From Caldilineaceae bacterium (GTDB taxonomy: Bacteria; Chloroflexota; Anaerolineae; Caldilineales; Caldilineaceae): a stretch of DNA of 64,000 bases. Under the pieces are notes generated by a model. That model saw only the letters and a list, made by a program, of their open reading frames with translations. It had not been told where the DNA came from and searched no databases. Positions 1-8,616 of the stretch are shown here, in pieces (the stretch's first letter is position 1; every line of letters starts with the position of its first letter). Both the position numbers and the translations under genes were made by a program. The DNA lies in NCBI GenBank assembly GCA_020634815.1, contig JACKBA010000003.1:62001-126000 (forward strand), written 5' to 3'.

Positions 1-69
1 TGACAATCCAAACGCTGCCACCAACAGGACAAGCAACACCAAAAAGCCAGGAAATCGATTCCGCCACAT
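1..69 (-). CDS. 5' end of an exported protein gene (partial, runs off the window)
   Basis: Only the first 23 codons are inside the window. The start ATG at 69-67 is preceded by a strong ribosome binding site (AAAGGAGG on the minus strand, about 6 nt upstream). The peptide begins MWRNRFPG and continues into a Leu/Val-rich stretch, which looks like the n- and h-regions of a signal peptide or a membrane anchor. It lies 57 bp downstream of the WD40 gene on the same strand, so it may be the third gene of that unit. The function cannot be told from this fragment. Confidence 0.7.
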   Translation of the reverse strand, partial: MWRNRFPGFLVLLVLLVAAFGLS

Positions 70-126
70 AGCGTCCCTCCTTTGCAGCAATGAAAACGCG
101 ACACAGGCGTTCTGCCGGCGACGGGT

Positions 127-3100
127 CTACGGGGGTGCGTCAATGCCGGCGCATCCGCGCCCGTCGGGCACAAGCTCACACTCTGCAGGCGTCAGCGGCC
201 GGACGACTTTGCGGCGTGCAAGCTGCTTCAGTTCCTCTTGATCCAGAAGGTAGAAGCGCACCGCGCCGTCATAGGCAGCCGTCGCAAACTCGCCGCGCAC
301 CGGGTTGAACGCAACATCGATGACCCGGTCGGCGGCGCCCGAAAAATTGCGATACGAACCCGACTGGTCCAGGGCCCACAGCCGCACCGTCTTGTCCCAA
401 CTGGCCGTCGCTACCTGCGTGCCGTCCGGGCTGAAGGCGGCGTTGTGCACGCGGTTTGCGTGGCCGGAGAGCCGCCGGCTCACCTGCCGGCTTTCCAGAT
501 CCCACACGACAGCGGTCTGATCCTTGCTGGCGCTGACCAGGTATCGGCCGTCGGTCGAGAAGGCCACGCCGGTGACTTCGGCGCCATGCTCGTCAGGCAG
601 ATCGATGCGTTCGTCGCCGTCGACCGTGCGCAGGTAGATACGGCTGTCGCCGCAAGCGATGGCGATGCGTCGATCATCGCGCGCCATGGCAACCCCGAAG
701 ACCTGGCCGGCGCAATCATTCCAGTGACGCAACTCAGCCCCACTGGTCGCATCCCACACGCGGGTCTCGCCATCCGCTCCGCCCGTCACGGCGACCCTGC
801 CATCGCGGCTGATGACTCCGGAATTGATCGTCGTATTGTGGCGCAGAAACTCCACAACCGGTTCGCCAGTCGCCGTATCCCACACGATGGCCGAGCGATC
901 GGCGCTGGCAGTGAGCAGGCGACTGCCGTCTGCGCTGAGCGAGACATCGTACACGACGTCATAGTGCAGGAATGGCCGCAGCGGTTCGTGGGTGGCGGCA
1001 TCCCACAATCGGGCCGTGTTGTCGAATCCGCCAGTAGCCAGGTACCGGCCATCGCCGCTGTAGGCCAGGCTGTGGATGCGCACATCGTTGCTCACCCCAT
1101 ACGCCCGCTCGATCATCAGATCTTGCTCATTGGCCACGTTCCAGATGCGGCCGTAGCCGTCGATGCTCGACGTCACCAGGCTGCGTCCGTCCGGCGCAAA
1201 GGCCAGCCCGTAGACCCATCCCTTGCTGCCGGCCAGGCTCTGAATCGTGCGGCCCGCAACGGTATCCCACAGCCGCGCCGTGTTGTCCCAGCTTGACGAG
1301 GCCAGCGTGCGACCATCCGGGCTGAACTCCACCTTGCGCACCCACCCGGTGTGGCCGGGCAGCCGGTAGAGTGGCACCCACTGCTCCACATCGCCGGGAG
1401 CAGTGTCCCACAGCACGACAAGGTTGTCCTGCGCGCCCGTGGCCATGAAGCTGCCGTCAGGGCTGAACGCAACATCATGCACCGGCGTGGACCAGCGAAT
1501 CTCGCGCAGTGCAAAGCCGCCGGCAACATCCCAGATGATGATGCGCCCGTCGAGCCCGGCGCTGGCCAGCAGCAGCATCCCCGGCGGGTTCTTGGATGCC
1601 GGCGCAAAGGCGATGCCGTAGACCTCGTCGGTGTGGCCGGGCAACGGTTGGTTGAGTTCACCGCTCTGGGCGTTCCAGATGCGAACTTCCTTGTCGCCGG
1701 ATGCCGTGGCCAGCAGGGTGCCATCGCCGCTAAAGGTGATGTCCTTGATCGCCTTGGTATGGCTGTCGGCGGCAGCGGTCTCGTAGCGCAGCGTGTGCGT
1801 GGCCGTATCGTAGACCCTGGCCCTGCCATCCTCTGCACCGACGGCGATAGCGCTGCCATCCGGGCTGTAGGCCACGGCACGCAATTCGCCGCCGGGCACT
1901 GTCAATGACATGCTCTCGGCGCCGTCCACTGTCCAGAATCGCAGCGTGCCGTCGACACCCACCGTTGCTATCTCCTTGCCGTCGGGGCGATAAGCGACAT
2001 CCTCGACGGAGTCAGTATGCCCAATCAGGTAGGCGCTGACCCGTGACGTCTGCACTGCCCTGATAAGTGCATTCTCCGCCTCCGCCGTGGATTCTCCGTT
2101 GATCGCCTGCAATGCGAGCAAGATGCTCTCTTCCGGATCAAGGGGAAGTTGCTCCACAGCACGTGCAGCCAGCGCCTGCGAGCGCGCCGTGCGTGCCTGT
2201 GCGTCGGCCCGTTGTGAATTCCAAAGCGCCCAAATGGTCAGCCCCGCCATGACCGCCAACGCGGCGATGACGCCGATCGTGAGGTTGCGGCGGCGACGGC
2301 GTTCCTGCTGCGCCACACGGCTGCTCTCGGCCAGAAAGGTGGCTTCGTCGGCGCTCAGTTCGTCGGGGTTGGCGGCGGCATAGGCCTGCGCTTCGGCCAG
2401 CAGCGCGCCGTGGAGCAGGTGCGCCGAGCCATGACCCGCCACGGTGTAGGCTTCGTACGCCGTCGCCACCGGGTTGTGATGCTGCGCCAGCCACGCCTGG
2501 TTGGCCGCCAGAATCGGCTCGACGAGGCGGTCGTGCGCCAGTTCGTACCAGGTGTCGCCGCTGCGTATCTCGGCGCGGATGATGTAGGCGTCGTTGAGGG
2601 TGGCGGCCACGGCGTTGGGCAGCCCCTCGGTCTGGCCGCTCTGCTCGTTGCGGTAGACGAGACCGCGCGTGCGCGCCGGTGTGATGAGATGCGCGTCCAC
2701 CCAACGCCGCAACTGGCGCTCGCCGATCAGGCCGCCGGCGGTGGCGCGGGCCAGCGCACTTTCGTAGAAGTCAGCCAGCGCCTCATCCACGTCGCCAAAG
2801 CGCTGCACGTCGTCCGCCACGATCTGCGTGCGGCCCTCCGGCAGACGCTCCCACAACTGGTGGCAGATGATCTGGAGGTGGACCGGCTCCACGAAGAGGC
2901 CGAGCACGGCCTGCACGGGCGGCGGGCCATCGCCGGGGATCGCCGTCACCGGCTCCACCTGGCGCTGCTGCACGCGGCGCAGATCGTCGACCAGCCCTTC
3001 GGCCACGCCCGGCGCAAAGGGGATCCCCGCATCCGCGGCCGGCCGGCGAATGGCATCGAGCGCGGCATCGGCGGCCAGCCGCTCCATGCGAAAGCGCGTG

Positions 3101-3708
3101 CGCAGGCGGTCGGGCATCTGCGCGGCGTAGAAGTCGAGATGAGCGATGTAGTCCTCGCGCATGGAGAAGAGCACACTCAACTGCGGATAGCGCAGGAGGC
3201 ACTCCTGCAACTGGCGAAAGAAGTCGCTGCGTTCGGGATAGCGTTCGGGGTGCGTGGTGAACAGTTCCTCGAACTGGTCCAGGATCAGCAGGCGCGGCCG
3301 GACGCGCGTCTCGTCCGGCGCCGGCTCCAGCAGCGGGGCCAGCCCGTCGACCAGCGTGCGCGTGGCCAGCGCGGCCGGCTCTGCCCCGTCGCCCAGTGCC
3401 GTGACCAGCAGGTTGTAGGCATAGATGTTGTCGACACTCGCTGCGCCGGGCAGCAGGTTGCCGCTGACACGCGCGATGGGCAGCACGGCGATGCGTTTCT
3501 GCTCCTTGAGCAGCGGCACGACGCCGGCGCGCAACAAAGAGGTCTTGCCCGCGCCGGACGGCGCGTAGAGGACGACGGCACGCTGGGCGATCACCAGCGC
3601 GGCAAGCTGGCGCGTCTCCTGGTCACGGCCAAAGAAGTACTGCCGCTCGCCTTCTTCATATGCGCGTGGTCCAACATAGGGATTGCCGCGTCCCTCACTG
3701 CTCATCAC
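127..3708 (-). CDS. nSTAND1-type NTPase with one TM segment and a WD40 propeller
   Basis: This is a predicted signal-transducing NTPase of about 1190 residues. The N-terminus (YVGPRAYEE, FFGRD) is typical of nSTAND1 proteins. A Walker A motif (APSGAGKTS, residues 49-57) and a Walker B motif (LLILDQFEEL, about 140-149) are visible. After an alpha-helical region to about 470 there is one hydrophobic segment (476-496) behind an Arg-rich stretch, then a WD40 array from about 555 to 1165 with repeated GHTDxVxxVAYxPDG and RxWD blocks. The layout suggests a cytoplasmic switch, one membrane pass, and a propeller that senses a ligand or partner. Tandem start codons GTG (3708) and ATG (3705) are both possible and the RBS is weak. 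The gene starts 24 bp after the CHAT-SIR2 gene stops, so the two are probably co-transcribed. Family assignment is firm; the biological role is inference. Confidence 0.9.
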   Translation of the reverse strand: MMSSEGRGNPYVGPRAYEEGERQYFFGRDQETRQLAALVIAQRAVVLYAPSGAGKTSLLRAGVVPLLKEQKRIAVLPIARVSGNLLPGAASVDNIYAYNLLVTALGDGAEPAALATRTLVDGLAPLLEPAPDETRVRPRLLILDQFEELFTTHPERYPERSDFFRQLQECLLRYPQLSVLFSMREDYIAHLDFYAAQMPDRLRTRFRMERLAADAALDAIRRPAADAGIPFAPGVAEGLVDDLRRVQQRQVEPVTAIPGDGPPPVQAVLGLFVEPVHLQIICHQLWERLPEGRTQIVADDVQRFGDVDEALADFYESALARATAGGLIGERQLRRWVDAHLITPARTRGLVYRNEQSGQTEGLPNAVAATLNDAYIIRAEIRSGDTWYELAHDRLVEPILAANQAWLAQHHNPVATAYEAYTVAGHGSAHLLHGALLAEAQAYAAANPDELSADEATFLAESSRVAQQERRRRRNLTIGVIAALAVMAGLTIWALWNSQRADAQARTARSQALAARAVEQLPLDPEESILLALQAINGESTAEAENALIRAVQTSRVSAYLIGHTDSVEDVAYRPDGKEIATVGVDGTLRFWTVDGAESMSLTVPGGELRAVAYSPDGSAIAVGAEDGRARVYDTATHTLRYETAAADSHTKAIKDITFSGDGTLLATASGDKEVRIWNAQSGELNQPLPGHTDEVYGIAFAPASKNPPGMLLLASAGLDGRIIIWDVAGGFALREIRWSTPVHDVAFSPDGSFMATGAQDNLVVLWDTAPGDVEQWVPLYRLPGHTGWVRKVEFSPDGRTLASSSWDNTARLWDTVAGRTIQSLAGSKGWVYGLAFAPDGRSLVTSSIDGYGRIWNVANEQDLMIERAYGVSNDVRIHSLAYSGDGRYLATGGFDNTARLWDAATHEPLRPFLHYDVVYDVSLSADGSRLLTASADRSAIVWDTATGEPVVEFLRHNTTINSGVISRDGRVAVTGGADGETRVWDATSGAELRHWNDCAGQVFGVAMARDDRRIAIACGDSRIYLRTVDGDERIDLPDEHGAEVTGVAFSTDGRYLVSASKDQTAVVWDLESRQVSRRLSGHANRVHNAAFSPDGTQVATASWDKTVRLWALDQSGSYRNFSGAADRVIDVAFNPVRGEFATAAYDGAVRFYLLDQEELKQLARRKVVRPLTPAECELVPDGRGCAGIDAPP

Positions 3709-3732
3709 ACGTTGTCTCGCGATTCACTGGCT

Positions 3733-5907
3733 TCAGTCATGCCGGTACTCCTGCCACCGTGCGTACAGGTCTGCCACGAACTGCTGCGTGCTGCCCCAGT
3801 AGACGTCGATCTTGGATTTGGAGAAGTAGCGCTGGAGGTACTGCACCAACTCCTTTTGCTTGGCCGGGTCGTCGGGCGTGTCCTCCAATTGCACCGCGAC
3901 ATGCAGCATGCCCCACCGCTCCAGATCGAGTTTGGTCAGCAGCCCGCGCAGGATCACCTTGAGGTCGAGATCCTCCAGTTGATAGCCGAGGAAAAGCAGC
4001 GTTGTCGAAGCTAGCGCGCTCTGCACGCTCGTCGGGAGCAGATACTCGTAGTCGCGGGCAATGCGCGCCAGGTAATCCAGGTGGTCGTCCTCGGTCAGCA
4101 CCACCGAAAGCGGGTCGGCGCCCGTGCCGTAGAGGTGAAGCACGGCCGGCTGCTGCGCGCTGATCGGCGGGTCGAAGTCGAAGTGCGGGCGGGCCGCGCC
4201 AGGCTGCACCGGTGTGCGCCAGTCCACGGCGAGCGAGCGGACGGCCTCGGCGCCGGCGCGCTCGCGCAGCGCCAGTTCCATGAAATTGTCGGCATTGGTG
4301 GTGATATAGAGCGGCAGACCCAACTCGGCCAGCATGGAATAGAGATCGCTCTCGAAGACCTGGCGACGCAGTGCGGACCAATCCAGCGCGGCCAGTACAC
4401 GCTCCAGCGGCTGGCGGCCATCGTCGGGCGCAGCGGGCAGGCCCAGGCGCTGCTTGAAGCCCGCCACAGCCATCCGCTGCACGGCCATGCGCAGGCGGCG
4501 GTTGTCGGTCGTGCCCACGAACTGGGCGACGCGCGGCAGATCGACAGCGGCATCGAAGGGGTAGTTGAACTCGGCGGCCAGGTTCTGTGCCTGTTCGGCG
4601 GGCGTCGGCAGCAGACCCGCCGTCGCCCCTGGCCCAAGGAAGGGCGTACACTCGCCCGCAGCGATGTTGCCCAGCAGCGTGCTCCAAAAGCTGTCGGCCT
4701 GGTCGCCCAGCACCTGGCCGCGCCGGCCCAGCAGACGTCCATCGTTCAGCCGCATGAAGACGACAGGCGCCGCCGCGTCGGGGCGCTCGCCGGCAAGCAG
4801 CATCGATCGCGCCTGGTTGGCGGCCAGGTCGACGGTGCCATGCTCCAGCAGTGCGCGGTAGAAAGCAGTGGTGAAGGCGCGGCTCGTGGCGATCTCGATC
4901 TCCGTCTGCATGGCCAGCACGGCCGGCACGCCGGCGCGCACCAGCGCCGGCGCCACCCCGCGGAAGACATCGGTCGCCGCACGAGTGGCGCTCTCACAGG
5001 CAGCGAGGAAAACGAGACGCAGGCGCGCATCCAGTTCATTGGCGCCGCCCGCCAGCAAGCGTGCAGCCAATTCGGCGACCTGTGTATCCTCGACAGTCGT
5101 GGCGTGGTTCTGTTCGTCGGCAAAGACCAGGAAACCGTGACCGCTGCGCTCGTCAAAGGCGCCGTGGGCGACGAGGTGCAGGATGTGCGCACCGCGGCGC
5201 AGTTCCGCCTCCAGCGCAGGCAGGCTCCAGGCTGCGCTGGAGGCCATGCGCACGCGTTGCTGCCACGCGGCAGGCGTCTCCCGACCGGCCGGCAGCGCGG
5301 GAAAGAGCGTTACCTCAACGTCGAGCCCCTGCACGGCCGCCAGCAGCGCATCGATCTCGGCCACCGGATCGATCTCTGCCATGCCCAGCGCAGCCAGGTC
5401 ATCGGGCGCGGCAATCGCGGCCAGCACCTTGATCGGCCGCTGGAGAATGGGGCTGCCGGGCCGCCAGGCTCCGGCCAGGTACCGCGAAAAGGGCGTGGCA
5501 TCGGTGGCGGCAACTGCCAGCGGCGCGCGACCCGCGCTGTCGTCGTAGAGCAGTTCCCACGGGAGACTGTGGAGTTCGGGCGCTTCGGCGTCGATGCGCA
5601 GGCGCACGCGGCAGGATGGATGCGCTGCGCGGATGGCGGCCCACGCCGCAGCCGCCGGCGCCGAGGCCGTCAGCCAGCGAAAGAGCGCCGTGCCATCGCG
5701 GCGAGCGTCGTCGCTCCCCTGCCACGGCAGGAAGGCCGGGTCGAGAAAGCCGCGCGGGAACTCCTGGCCAGTGTCGAGTGAAAACTCGACGGGATAGCCG
5801 GCATCCTGGCGTTCAAGAACCCGGATTTCCAGGGCAACGTAACGGGTTTCTGTGTGCAATGAGTCATCCACGGGTCGAACAACGCGCCGACGAGCGACTG
5901 AGGCCAC
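3733..5907 (-). CDS. CHAT peptidase-SIR2-like fusion protein
   Basis: The N-terminal half is a CHAT (caspase-like) domain. The His motif HLVAHGAF places the catalytic His near residue 248, and LAACESA places the Cys near 304. It is followed by a typical CHAT end (ALVRAGVPAVLAMQ). The C-terminal half (about 410-724) is SIR2-like: FLGPGA (423-428), ITTNADNFMEL (about 535-545), a HLYGTG block (591-596) and LGYQLEDLDLK (640-650). In SIR2 effectors the third block normally reads K-L/I-H-G; here Tyr stands where the His is expected, so NAD+ hydrolysis is uncertain. The protein could therefore join a protease to a nucleotide-binding or NAD-cleaving domain. The longest frame starts at GTG 5907. A good promoter at 5911-5939 would initiate near 5904, so GTG 5871 (giving 712 residues) is a plausible true start. 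It is the first gene of the unit with the nSTAND-WD40 protein. Confidence 0.88.
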   Translation of the reverse strand: MASVARRRVVRPVDDSLHTETRYVALEIRVLERQDAGYPVEFSLDTGQEFPRGFLDPAFLPWQGSDDARRDGTALFRWLTASAPAAAAWAAIRAAHPSCRVRLRIDAEAPELHSLPWELLYDDSAGRAPLAVAATDATPFSRYLAGAWRPGSPILQRPIKVLAAIAAPDDLAALGMAEIDPVAEIDALLAAVQGLDVEVTLFPALPAGRETPAAWQQRVRMASSAAWSLPALEAELRRGAHILHLVAHGAFDERSGHGFLVFADEQNHATTVEDTQVAELAARLLAGGANELDARLRLVFLAACESATRAATDVFRGVAPALVRAGVPAVLAMQTEIEIATSRAFTTAFYRALLEHGTVDLAANQARSMLLAGERPDAAAPVVFMRLNDGRLLGRRGQVLGDQADSFWSTLLGNIAAGECTPFLGPGATAGLLPTPAEQAQNLAAEFNYPFDAAVDLPRVAQFVGTTDNRRLRMAVQRMAVAGFKQRLGLPAAPDDGRQPLERVLAALDWSALRRQVFESDLYSMLAELGLPLYITTNADNFMELALRERAGAEAVRSLAVDWRTPVQPGAARPHFDFDPPISAQQPAVLHLYGTGADPLSVVLTEDDHLDYLARIARDYEYLLPTSVQSALASTTLLFLGYQLEDLDLKVILRGLLTKLDLERWGMLHVAVQLEDTPDDPAKQKELVQYLQRYFSKSKIDVYWGSTQQFVADLYARWQEYRHD

Positions 5908-5910
5908 TCT

Positions 5911-5939
5911 ATTGTAGCGACCCTGCGCCTTTGATACAA
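5911..5939 (-). promoter_or_regulatory. Predicted sigma70-type promoter of the CHAT-SIR2 operon
   Basis: On the minus strand, TTGTAT (5939-5934), a 17-bp spacer and TACAAT (5916-5911) form a near-consensus promoter. Transcription would begin around 5904, just inside the longest reading frame, which argues for a downstream start codon. Confidence 0.5.
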
Positions 5940-5965
5940 CCCGATTTTACACAGCCTTTTGACAG

Positions 5966-5999
5966 AAGGACCCCGGATCAGGTGTGATCCGGGGTCCTT
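5966..5999 (-). terminator. Strong stem-loop after the SBP-Ig gene
   Basis: AAGGACCCCGGATCA (5966-5980) and its perfect complement (5985-5999) form a 15-bp stem with a 4-nt loop, 20 bp beyond the stop codon of the 6020-8572 gene. No run of T follows on the minus strand, so termination is inferred from position and stem strength only. Confidence 0.5.
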
Positions 6000-6019
6000 G
6001 AGGTCGGTAAGTGCCGGCG

Positions 6020-8572
6020 CTAGCCGTTGCTGTTGTCGCCCTCTCCGTTATCATCCGGGTAGGGCATGGGGCCGGGATCCGGATCGGGGTCCGGGTCCGG
6101 CATGGGGCCGGGATCGTCGGTGGGGACTGGCCCCGGCATCATCTCCACGTTGATGGTCAGTTCCTGGTCGACCTCGGCGCCGCCGCTGTTGGCCGCACGC
6201 AGCCGATAGGTGTAGCTGCCCGGGTCGTAGAGACACTCGCTGCGCCCGTCGTTGGTCGCTACGTCGGACAGATAGCCGCCGTCGCGATACAACTGCACGA
6301 CGTCGACCCAGCCTTCCACGCCCCACGACAACCAGACGCAATTTCCGGCTTCAATGTCGTAGGCGTCGGCCTGGAAGTAGTCGATGATGGGCGGCTCAGG
6401 CGCCGGCGTTGGCGGCGGCACAGGGGTCGGCGTCGGCTCGGGCGCGGGGCCAAGCACCTGCACGTAGATATCTTGGAGTTGCGGCTGCGTCCCCGCCATG
6501 CCGTCAGCGTCGATGGTGAACTTCACCGTGCTATTGGGCACGGCCATGGGGCAGAACTGTTGCCGGCCGACGAAGGGCATATCGCGCCCGACCGGCGTGT
6601 CGTCGATGCGCAGCTCGACACGCGTCACGCCCGCGCCCACCGACCACGACGCGTTGACGCAGTCGCCGGGGTTGATCTCGCTGGGCTGCACGTCGAAGTA
6701 GTCAATGACGGCCGGTACCGGCGCCGGGGTGAAGGGCGTCGGCGTGGGGGTCGGCGCCGGCTGGCTGCCCACGATCACCGTCAGCGTCTGCTTCGTCTTG
6801 CCGCCGGGGCCGCGCGCCTCGATCTCATAGGTGTAGGTGCCGGCCCGGCTGATGCAATCCTGCTGCGTGCCGCTGGCCGGCGCGCCATCCCACCAATTGC
6901 GACCATCACGCTTCACGGTGACGCCCGTCACCTGGCCGATGACCTGCCACGCGATCGTCGTGCATTGGCCGGTGGAGAGGCGCGGCGGGTTGGCCGTGAA
7001 GTACTGGATCACCGGCGCGTCGGGGTCCGCCTGGACATAGATGGGGATGGCCGACACGACCGAAGTACCGTCGCGTTTGTCGACGTGCAGGTAATAGGTC
7101 GTCGAGCGCGGCGGGCATTCGCGCTGGCCGCTCTGGCCGGCCACACCATGCTGGCGGAAGTCCTGCCCGTCGCGGTAGAAGAAGACCGCCATGACGTTGG
7201 TCACATCCCAGCGGAAGTTCACGCACTCCCCGGCGCGAATCGTCGTACGATCGGCAGTGAAGTTGATGCCCTGTGCGGGCGTCGGCGTGGGAATGACCGG
7301 CTGTGGCCCCATAGGCACCTGGATGCGCACCCAGATGCGCTGGCCGAAGGGCTGACCGGCCGCGTCCGTCATCTGCCACGTACCCGTGTACTGACCCGGC
7401 TGCACCGGTGCAACCAGGTTCAGCGCCAGGTCGGCGGTCTGCCCCGGCGCCACGTCAGCCGTCAGCACCAGCGGCACGCCGCCCATTTGGCTGGCTGCGG
7501 GGATGCCCGGCAGCGCAACGTAGGTCAGCGCATAGCCCTTCTTCCACGTGCAGGTGCCGTTGTTGAGCACGCGCCAGCTTTTCACGAACGGCTGGCCGGC
7601 CGGCACAAAGGGAATCGCCAGCGTATCGTCGTAGGTCAGGTCGGCGACGTAGGCCATGCTGTCCAGGCAGGCGGGCGCGGGCGGCACGGGCGTGGGCGGT
7701 ACGGGCTGCTCGTCGGCGCTGAGATATTTCTGCACGAGGGCGTCGTAGGTGCCATCCTGCTTGACCTGGGTCAGCGCCAGGTTGAGATAGGGCAGCAGCG
7801 ACGATCCTTTGCGCACGGCGATGGCGTACTGTTGCGCCAGTTGCGCCTCGCCCACCGATTTCAGCCCGCCATCGCGCAGGTACTCCTGCGCCGGCAGCAG
7901 GTCCATCAACCCCAGGTCCACGCGCCCCTGTTGCAGCGCCTGGACGATATCGGCTTCCTTGGCAAAGCCTTGCAGGTTGGCAGCCGGCATGCGCCCGCTG
8001 TCGATGAGAAATTGCTTGACCCACAACTCGTAGATGGTGCCGCGTTGGACGCCGACGCGCAGGTTTGTGAAGTCCTGCTTGTAGAGGTCGATGTCATCGA
8101 TCGGCGACGTCGCGGGGGCGAGGATGGCTTCGGCGCTCAGGTAATAGGGCATGCTGAAGTCGACGACCTTGGCGCGCTCGGCCGTTTCGGTAAGCGCGGC
8201 GGCAATGGCGTCGATGTTGCCCAGTTGCAGCGCGGCCGGCAGCCCCTCGAAGGCGTAGTCGACGACAGCCAGTTCCAGACCCAACTTGTCGGCCACGGCC
8301 TGCATGAGCGCCACATCGAAGCCGTCGATCTCGAAGGCCGGATCGTAGAAGGCGAAGGGCGGGCTGAACGCCGACGTGCCGATCGTGAGTACGCCCGTCG
8401 CCTGGATGCGCTCCCAGTCGCCGCTGCTGTCGATGGGCGACAGGCCCAGCATGTCGGCGGGAGCAGGTTGCTCCTGCGCCGGCGGCGCGGCGAGCAGCCC
8501 CGCTGTCGTGAGCGCAGCGACGACCGCCACGGCCACGATGCTCAAGAGTACAATCAACGATGCTCTACGCAT
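6020..8572 (-). CDS. Type-3 solute-binding protein fused to an NBR1-like Ig domain and four Ig-like repeats
   Basis: This is an 850-residue exported protein. After an N-terminal hydrophobic segment (5-29), residues about 50-290 are an amino-acid-type solute-binding domain (SBP_bac_3; GVLTIGTSAFSPPFAFYD, GFDVALMQAVADKLG). Residues about 302-418 match the Ig-like domain of NBR1-type proteins (SWRVLNNGTCTWKKGY). Four Ig-like repeats follow (about 435-514, 520-602, 622-706, 728-810), each with a conserved Cys pair (AGEC, TGQC, PGDC and AGNC, each paired with a later Cys) and joined by Pro/Thr-rich linkers. The tail (812-850) is Pro/Asp-rich. I chose ATG 8572, which has GAGGG 6 nt upstream; the frame is open to 9511 but that part overlaps the upstream gene and is not credible. 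There is no adjacent permease or ATPase, so this is more likely a surface sensor or scavenger than a transporter subunit. Confidence 0.88.
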   Translation of the reverse strand: MRRASLIVLLSIVAVAVVAALTTAGLLAAPPAQEQPAPADMLGLSPIDSSGDWERIQATGVLTIGTSAFSPPFAFYDPAFEIDGFDVALMQAVADKLGLELAVVDYAFEGLPAALQLGNIDAIAAALTETAERAKVVDFSMPYYLSAEAILAPATSPIDDIDLYKQDFTNLRVGVQRGTIYELWVKQFLIDSGRMPAANLQGFAKEADIVQALQQGRVDLGLMDLLPAQEYLRDGGLKSVGEAQLAQQYAIAVRKGSSLLPYLNLALTQVKQDGTYDALVQKYLSADEQPVPPTPVPPAPACLDSMAYVADLTYDDTLAIPFVPAGQPFVKSWRVLNNGTCTWKKGYALTYVALPGIPAASQMGGVPLVLTADVAPGQTADLALNLVAPVQPGQYTGTWQMTDAAGQPFGQRIWVRIQVPMGPQPVIPTPTPAQGINFTADRTTIRAGECVNFRWDVTNVMAVFFYRDGQDFRQHGVAGQSGQRECPPRSTTYYLHVDKRDGTSVVSAIPIYVQADPDAPVIQYFTANPPRLSTGQCTTIAWQVIGQVTGVTVKRDGRNWWDGAPASGTQQDCISRAGTYTYEIEARGPGGKTKQTLTVIVGSQPAPTPTPTPFTPAPVPAVIDYFDVQPSEINPGDCVNASWSVGAGVTRVELRIDDTPVGRDMPFVGRQQFCPMAVPNSTVKFTIDADGMAGTQPQLQDIYVQVLGPAPEPTPTPVPPPTPAPEPPIIDYFQADAYDIEAGNCVWLSWGVEGWVDVVQLYRDGGYLSDVATNDGRSECLYDPGSYTYRLRAANSGGAEVDQELTINVEMMPGPVPTDDPGPMPDPDPDPDPGPMPYPDDNGEGDNSNG

Positions 8573-8616
8573 AGATTCCCTCACTGGTGAAAATGGTGAA
8601 CGATCAAACCGACCGG

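Noticed and set aside
6011..8590. Long plus-strand open frame opposite the SBP-Ig gene
   Set aside because: High GC keeps antisense frames open. It has no RBS, an Arg/His/Val-rich low-complexity composition and no domain. The minus-strand frame has a signal peptide and domains. The same reasoning removes the long plus frames at 13690-15804, 15795-18317, 20331-23591, 47176-49014 and 57469-59700, and the long minus frame at 40884-42878.
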